From the NCBI RefSeq assembly GCF_018446385.1, contig NC_055998.1, positions 20,143,173-20,207,172 of the forward strand: a DNA stretch of 64,000 nucleotides, given 5' to 3'. Both the position numbers and the translations under genes were made by a program. Shown in pieces: positions 57,906 to 64,000 of this stretch (position 1 is its first letter; each line of letters begins with the position of its first letter). Under the pieces are notes generated by a model. It made no database searches. It saw only the letters and a list, made by a program, of their open reading frames with translations, and was not told where the DNA came from. The DNA is from Zingiber officinale. Taxonomy: Eukaryota; Streptophyta; Magnoliopsida; Zingiberales; Zingiberaceae.

Positions 57906-58124
57906 GGTGTGTTTGGTTTGTTTGCATTTTCATTTCATTTTTCAGAAAAATCGCATTTTCTCTTTTTTTTTTAGAAAATGACTTTTTTGCGTTTTTCATT
58001 TTCTTAAAAAATGCTCTCTCTTTTTCTTGAAAATGAACGTGGAAAATGCAAATCAAACACGTTTTTCATTTTCTCAGAAAATGAAATAGAAAATAACATG
58101 GAAAATACAAACCAAACGTCCCCT
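57906..58124. mobile_element. Foldback MITE
   Basis: The left end GGTGTGTTTGGTTTGTTTGC and the right end, reversed, GGGGACGTTTGGTTTGTATT are inverted copies. The interior pairs as ATTTTCATTTTCT against AGAAAATGAAAAT words. About 220 bp, non-coding. The TIR style fits hAT-type MITEs, but the target duplication is not clear. Confidence 0.65.
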
Positions 58125-58930
58125 AACTTTTTAATTGAATTTTGTTTTATTAATTCAAATAAAAGAGAATTCCTAACTTAAATAAAATAGTTTAATGAGA
58201 TGTTTTTAAACCCTAACAGTATCCATACAAATTTCCTTATCCAAAATATATAATTTAGGGTAAAAAAGTTACTTTATTAAATTTAGATATTCACTTTTCA
58301 ATACATTATATATCAGTTTCCCTATTCCTTCTCTCTTTTTTATAATGTTTAGGGAATGAAATCTATTTGCTAAACTTAGAGAAGTATTGTTCATAAATAC
58401 ATAATTTAGGAAATGGATAAGCTAGCTGATGCAAATGTTTTTTACCTATCCTATCTAAAATTTAGAGTAAAATCATTGAAGGATGCTCTAATCTGTTAGT
58501 AAAGATTGCACTAATAATCTGGTTTTGATGTATGATAAATATGCTAAAGTTAGATGTGTTATTTGTCTAACCCTTCTACCAAGTGTGCAGGAGTTGATTG
58601 ATCTGAAGGACCTGACACCAGGCTGAAATCCAACTAGGTCTGCGGGACTCGATAGCTGGTGGGAAGCCCAGATAGGTCCGTGGGGCCTAATATCTGGCAA
58701 GAAGTTTGGTTGGGTCCGCGGGATCTAACAACCGGCCGAAGTCTAGTTGTGTATGTGGACCTAACAATTGGCGGGAAGGCATGGTGAGTCAAACACAAGT
58801 CAAGGAACTACAGTTGGTAAGTGGAGGTAAGAAACTGGAGGAGAGATCCAGTGAGGACGCGTTCCCCATTGAGGGAATTGTAAGCGTCGATCTAGCTTAC
58901 GTCCATTTGGGAAACCTAAATTGAGACCTT

Positions 58931-60653
58931 TGTTGGTGCAACCTTAGGTCAAGGTTGACCTGGTTGACCAGACTCGAGTTGACTTGACTCAAGTTATGTT
59001 TTGATGTTTGACGAGTTATGACGATGTTTGACGTGAACAGAAAAGTTGTATCTTGATGTTTGACAAGGATACAAGCTTGGGAGATTGTGGGTGCAACTCG
59101 TGGTCAAGGTTGACCTGGTTGACCCGAGGTGAGTTGACCTGACTCGGAAAAGTCCAAGCAGGGAGCTTGGCACGGGAGAAAGTCCAGGTATGGAGACTTG
59201 GCACGGAGAAGTCCAAGTATGGAAGCTTGGCACATGGGAAGACGGAGAGGGCTCGGTAGCTCGTTCTCCAGACTGTGGTTAGAGAGGGCTCGGTAGCTCG
59301 TTCTCTGGACCGGATGTGGAAAGTCCTGGTGAGTGAAGCCAGGTGAAAATCCTAGCGAGTGAAGCTAGGTGAAAGTGGAAGTCCTGGTGAGTGAAGCCAG
59401 GCATTCGGGAAAGTCCTGGTGAGTGAAGCCGGCGTTTGGAAGTCTGGTGAGTGAAGCCAGGCGATTGAAATCCTGGTGAGTAAAGCGGTAAAAACCCTAG
59501 TAAGTGAAGCTAGGTGAAAGTCACAGTGAGTGAAGCTAGGCAGGAAAATCCAGATGGATCAAGGGTGATCGGACATCTGGTGTTGGAAGTCCAAGTAGAT
59601 CAAGGGTGATCGGATACTTGGCACGAAGAGGAAAGCCAAGTAGGTCAAAGGTTGACCGAACACTTGGTGGAGAATTCTAGCAGTCAAGGGAGTGACCAGA
59701 TGCTAGAATGATGAACCAACAGTCGAGGTTGACCGGATGTTGGTGTAGAAGCACGAGGTTTAGGGTGGGGAGTTTGGATCGATGCAGGGACCGATCCGAT
59801 GACTGGATAGCGATCGGTCACCGACCGATCAAGAACCATCCGATAGCCTCAGGTTATCGATCGTGCGAGACCGATTAGACAACGATCGAGGCGCAAAAGA
59901 TCGGGAGGAAAGCTGATCGGTCTACGGACCGATCAGAGGTTCTGATCGGTCCATGGACCGATCGGGGAAACGAAGCGAAGGCTAGGAATGGATTGGTCGT
60001 GGACCGATCCATGGAGCTGATCGGTCCACGATCGAGCACTAACCGTTCTGACGCTAGATTTCTTCTGTGTTTCTTCGTTTTCTTCGCAGGTTATAAAAGG
60101 AGGGCTGCTGCTGCGAGCCTCGTTCTTCTTCTACTTCTTCTTCATCCTTGGATTGAAGCTTCTGCTTCTGTGCTCTGAGATTCTGAGCTTTGTTGAGCTC
60201 GCTTCCGAAGCTTCGCGTGAGCTTCCAGTTGTCGATCAGCTGCTGCGTTTGGGTTGTGAAGTTGCTGCTTCATCGCCTCCGATCGACAGAGAAGGCAAGC
60301 GAGTGTTGCATTCATATTGTTGTTTGTATTTGCTTCTTGCTTTCCTTGTACTCCTTTCTTGTTGTTACAAGTATTGTGGCGAGGTTTCTCCACCCACAAG
60401 GAGCATTTATTAGCCGGTTCTCCGGGGACTCATCCACCGACGGATTGATAGGCTTCGTCCACCTTACGGACACGCCGAGGAGTAGGAGTTTACCTCCGAA
60501 CCTCGTTACATCGGTTTGTTTGAGGTTTGTCTTCTTTTCCTTTCGTTTTTGTGTTTATTTTTCGCTGCGCTAACACGTTTTGTAGAAAGAAACGACGATT
60601 TGGGGTCGGCTATTCACACCCCCTCTCTAGCCTCCGTACGAAGGATCCTAACA
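58931..60653 (+). mobile_element. Solo LTR, family F
   Basis: 1723 bp from TGTTGGTGCAACC to GATCCTAACA, flanked by ACCTT on both sides (58926-58930 and 60654-60658). No internal region, so it is a solo LTR left by recombination. It contains a ~150-bp head duplication (GGTCAAGGTTGACCTGGTTG at about 58950 and 59103), a tandem of GGTGAGTGAAGCCAGG units (59310-59545), a cluster of GACCGATC words (59780-60020) and a TATAAAAG box at 60092. Confidence 0.9.
59310..59545. repeat. GGTGAGTGAAGCCAGG minisatellite in LTR F
   Basis: Eight or so units of 25-35 bp built on AGTCCTGGTGAGTGAAGCCAGG with variable spacers, directly in the U3 part of the solo LTR. Confidence 0.85.
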
Positions 60654-61529
60654 ACCTTGACTAGATCCTGGTCTCAAGAAGACATAATCTAATTACTACT
60701 ACTATTTTATTATATTGTACTAACTCTTTTTTGCATGGTAAATATATTTTCTATTGTCTGGACTAACTTTTTTGTAGGGAAGAAGTTACTGAAAAAAAAG
60801 GAGAGTTTAGGTGCTTGGAAGGGATCGGGGCGCCCGGAGTTCAGGCGCCCGGAAGGGATCTGGGTGCCCGGAGTCCGAGCACCCGGAGCTGGTCCGGGCG
60901 CCTGGACTTGTCTTGCCCGAGCGGGTGCTGTGGGCACCCAGGTGGCCTGGGCGCTCGAAAGGGATCCGGGTGCCCAGAGTCCAAGCGCCCGAAGCTGGTC
61001 CAAGCGGCCGGAGTTGGTCCGGGAGCCCGAATCAGTCTCTCCCGGGTAAGTGTTATGGGCACCCGAGTGGTCCAGGCGTCCGAAGTCGATCCAAGCGCCC
61101 AGAGGGGTTTCAGACGTCCAAAATTGACCTATTTAAAGGCCTTCGACCAGGAGCTTCAAAATAACAACTATTACAAGTTTTTCTCTTGCATGCTGCTCCA
61201 AAAAGGTTCCGACAACACCGAAAGGCTACTCCGAAGTTCGCGAAACAAGAGACTGTATTTTGTTTCATTTTTGTTTGTTGATAACTTTATTATTTCCAGT
61301 TCTTGTACTCAACGTTTGTAACATTTTTTGTGAACTGATAGTGATTGTCTAACGAAAGCACTCGACGAGTGCGGACCTTGGAGTAGGAGTCGTTGAATGA
61401 TTCGAACCAAGTAAAACTTGGTTTGTTAGCATTGTTTTCTTTTCTTACGTTGTGTACTTGTTTTAAATTCATTCTCGATTTTTTTGACGAACGCTATTCA
61501 CCCCCCTCTAGCGTCTTTCCGATCCTACA

Positions 61530-63378
61530 AGTAGTATCAGAGCGGGTACTGCTCTAAATTGGTGCAACCACCAATCAGGCAAAGGGGTTCCTTTTTTTTT
61601 AAAAAAAATTATATATCGTTTTTACTAAATTGGTGCAACCACCTTTCATTTTTTCACTCTATTTTTTTTTAAAAAAATTCACTGTTATTTTTTCACCATT
61701 AGTCAGAATTGGTGAAATAACGCTTTTGATAAAATTTGTCATAATATTTTTTATTATTATTATTTTTTTAAAATTGGTGAAACACCTTTATTTCCTTTTT
61801 ATCTCACAAACTACTTATCCCAAGACAAAGTCTTGGAAATTGCTTCTTGTCTATATTTTTTGTAAGTATATCAATTTCTCATTAAGAAGGCCGGAGTATC
61901 CACGAACCACCACCATATGAGATGTACAAGAGGCACGAATTCAATCTGTGGAGGATGCAGATGGAAAAGCTTCATTCTTATGAATGACTTCGATGGTGGC
62001 ATGACACTGAGGCGATCAACCCAAAACATAGAAGCCAATAGAAAGATAATAAATCCAATTATAAAATTATTACCTAATTAAATCACATGTAGAATTGGAG
62101 AACACCGAGATGCTCATGAGTTTTGAACTCGTCTAACTAAACTTCACGAGGAGCCGATGGGCTAGAGGATCAAGTCAAAAGCGAATCCATACTCGAGTCT
62201 AACTAAACGAAGAAACTTACTGAATTAGGGATGCGTTTAAGATTAGTATAATTTACTAAAATACCCTTAGCAGTTATAGTTTAAATAATCTACATGATAC
62301 TTTAGATAAATATGAAATTATCACAAGTATAGTGCATGATAATCTAGATTTACATGATTCAAATTCAGAATTACAAAATAATCTATATTCTAATCAAGTC
62401 AATAAAGATTTTGATCAAATCAAAATTAACCTTGACTTGGTCAAATAGAACAATGACCAGATCAATTTAAATAACTTAATTAATTCAAACATTAAGGTAA
62501 ATTCAAACTTTAAAAATGAATAAATAGATTTAGATAAAATTAATAAATACTTTAATAAAATATTTGACAATCTAGATAATGTCAATTTAGAAACTTCTAT
62601 CCAAAATAAAAATTTAAACCTTAAAGATAATAATGAAACTAATCTAATAAATTCAACTAATAATATAAGCTTAAACAATAAAAAATAAATAAAAGGATAA
62701 AATCAAACACATTAGTAAAATGAAAATCTAATAAATTTGAAATTAAATATTAAAGATAAACCTTCAAAGAAAGATAATTCAAATAACTTAACCAGTTCGA
62801 AATTAAGAATTAATAAAAACTTATATAATCTTTTAAACAAAGATAATAATAATTTAATAAATTTAAAATTAAAAGAAAACTTAAAACTTAAATACACACC
62901 TTTAAAGAAGGATAATTTAACCAACTTAATTAATTCAAAATTAAAAACTTAAACTTACATTACAATTAATTAAACATTAATTAAATCTTAACTAAAAATT
63001 TGATTAACCTTAATTAAATAAAATAAAAGTTCAATAATTTAGAGGGAGACTCCAAATTAGTTGGTACCTCTAAAATAATAGGTTACCTAGCAGGGTAATT
63101 AGGATTAGATCAAAAAGGGATAAAAGTTTAACCTGAAAAATAGTACTAGAGAAGTTTTGGATGACAGTAGATTAAGGAAACTATATCTATGCATATCTAA
63201 GGAAGATATGACTTCTACATGATGCATTTAGGCTTAGTAAAACTAACTAAAGTTACCCCTTACCAATCCTAGCTAGTTAGACCAAAGTTTTGTTATTAAG
63301 TTCAATGGATATGATTGTTTGGAAAATCTCGAAAGCATGGTTACTCTAATGATGTTCAGATGACTCACCACATAGAAG
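61530..63378 (+). pseudogene. Degenerate internal region of element G
   Basis: After the primer site comes T-rich sequence, then a gag-like trace at about 61890-61980 (LWRMQMEK-type words in mixed frames, with MNDFDGGM). The A-rich stretch 62220-62950 encodes Asn/Lys/Leu-rich fragments (e.g. INLKLKENLKLKYTPLKKD at 62860) with stops between. It corresponds in position and composition to the coil after the zinc knuckle in the gag-only elements. No knuckle, protease or polymerase is seen. The 3' LTR of G is not in the window. Confidence 0.5.
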
Positions 63379-64000
63379 TGTTAGGATCTTCGGATGGCGG
63401 CTAGAGAGGAGGGGTGTGAATAGCCGACCCCAAATTCTAGTTTTTTCCTACAATTTGAGTTAGCACAGCGGAAATAAAAAGTAGAAATGAAAATGGAGAA
63501 GATCAAACCTCAAACATGATGATATAACGAGGTTCGGAGATGATACTCCTACTCCTCGGCGTGTCCGTAAGGTGGACGAATCCTATCAATCCGTCGGTGG
63601 ATGAGAGCCAGGAAAATCGGCTAATGAAAACTCCTTCTAGGTGGAGAAACCTCGCCACAATTTCTCTTGCAACAGCAAGATCAGAGTACAAGAAATACAG
63701 CAAGAAGCCAAGAACAATATGAATGTAAAAACACGGGTTTGCTTGCCTTCTCGTCGACTGTTGATGAAGCAGCAACTTCACGGATGCCAACCACAGCAGC
63801 AACTGATCAGTTGGAAACCCAGCCGAGGGAAGCTCACACGAAGCTTCAGTAATGGAGACCTCAGCAAAGCTCAGATCGCAAGGAACAAGAACAAATCAGC
63901 TCTTCCCTGTAGTGGCCCTCTTATATGAACCTGCGAAGAAGAAGACACAGAAAGAAATCTAACCGTTGTGACTCAACGGCTAGACCTGGACCGATCAGGC
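63379..64000 (-). repeat. Family F LTR, inverted, cut by window edge
   Basis: On the minus strand this is the 3' part of the F LTR. The plus-strand text TGTTAGGATCTTCGGATGGC is the reverse of its end, and 63420-63700 mirrors 60380-60600 (the CCACCTTACGGACACGCCGA block). The GACCGATC words at the window end match the cluster in F. Whether it is a solo LTR or part of a full element cannot be seen. Confidence 0.85.

Larger units (their letters stand above)
58494..61529 (+). repeat. 5' LTR of element G, split by solo LTR F
   Basis: Begins TGTTAGTAAAGATTGCAC and ends CCGATCCTACA. It is followed by a primer-site-like AGTAGTATCAGAGCGGG, in which one base of the usual TGGTATCAGAGC differs. Without F and one target copy it is about 1308 bp. 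The region 60815-61115 is packed with GGCGCC- and GGGCGCC-type palindromes ahead of a TATTTAAA box (61130-61137), as in the LTRs of the gag-only elements. Confidence 0.75.

Noticed and set aside
57375-58030. Hydrophobic plus-strand ORFs that could be membrane proteins
   Set aside because: T-rich low-complexity DNA makes Phe/Leu/Val codons in any frame. No conserved motif, and the ORFs run into a MITE.
60710-61321. Several 100-168-codon ORFs rich in Pro, Gly, Arg and Ala
   Set aside because: They are translations of the GGCGCC palindrome array in LTR G and overlap in all frames.

Overview
The window reads as nuclear DNA of a flowering plant with a repeat-rich genome. The introns are plant-like, three host genes have plant orthologues I recognise from the family pattern, and most of the sequence is nested LTR retrotransposons. 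A monocot is likely, because the copia and gag-only elements resemble Angela and SIRE types common there. The species cannot be read from the sequence. There is no bacterial-type operon, CRISPR array or rRNA gene.

Layout. 1-5838: a three-layer nest, with a long-LTR element (family E, copy E1) inside the gag of a minus-strand gag-only element (A), which itself sits inside another family E copy (E2). 5839-8427: a 60-bp tandem array and decayed minus-strand gag-like remnants. 8428-17735: gag-only element B, whose 5' LTR is split by an Angela-like copia element that has lost everything after the start of its reverse transcriptase. 17736-19040: a second tandem array and an LTR-like remnant. 19405-21310: an intact gene for mitochondrial ATP synthase subunit g, minus strand. 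21480-22260: AT-rich repeat DNA with a perfect hairpin. 22629-39539: a minus-strand DUF3456 (MSAP/canopy-like) gene stretched to about 17 kb by introns holding a PIF/Harbinger remnant, a foldback element with a pyrimidine minisatellite, and a 10.25-kb gag-only element (C), which contains a third family E copy and another gag-only element (D). 39675-47332: a divergently transcribed conserved plant gene that is now broken by several frameshifts and by gag-only element H in an exon. 48602-53645: a complete six-exon RGG-repeat RNA-binding protein gene, minus strand, with an Au-type SINE in its 3.4-kb third intron. 53646-58493: mostly unassigned DNA with a foldback MITE. 58494-64000: LTR element G with a solo LTR (F) inside its 5' LTR, then a degenerate internal region, then an inverted F-family LTR running off the window.

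The mobile elements form a system of parts. A, B, C, D and H each keep LTRs, a methionine-tRNA-type primer site, a gag region (with a CCHC knuckle in B, C and H) and a polypurine tract, but none shows protease, integrase or reverse transcriptase. They look like gag-only (TR-GAG/LARD-like) derivatives of SIRE-type copia elements that depend on enzymes supplied from elsewhere. Target-site duplications that I can read directly (C, D, E3, F, H, Harbinger, SINE) fix the order of insertions.

Most worth a second look: a 65-75-bp block shared by the internal region of the gag-only elements and the long LTR of family E; an intron of the broken gene whose two ends, including the splice sites, are arms of a roughly 190-bp inverted repeat; and arrays of GGCGCC palindromes placed upstream of the TATA box in LTRs of several families.
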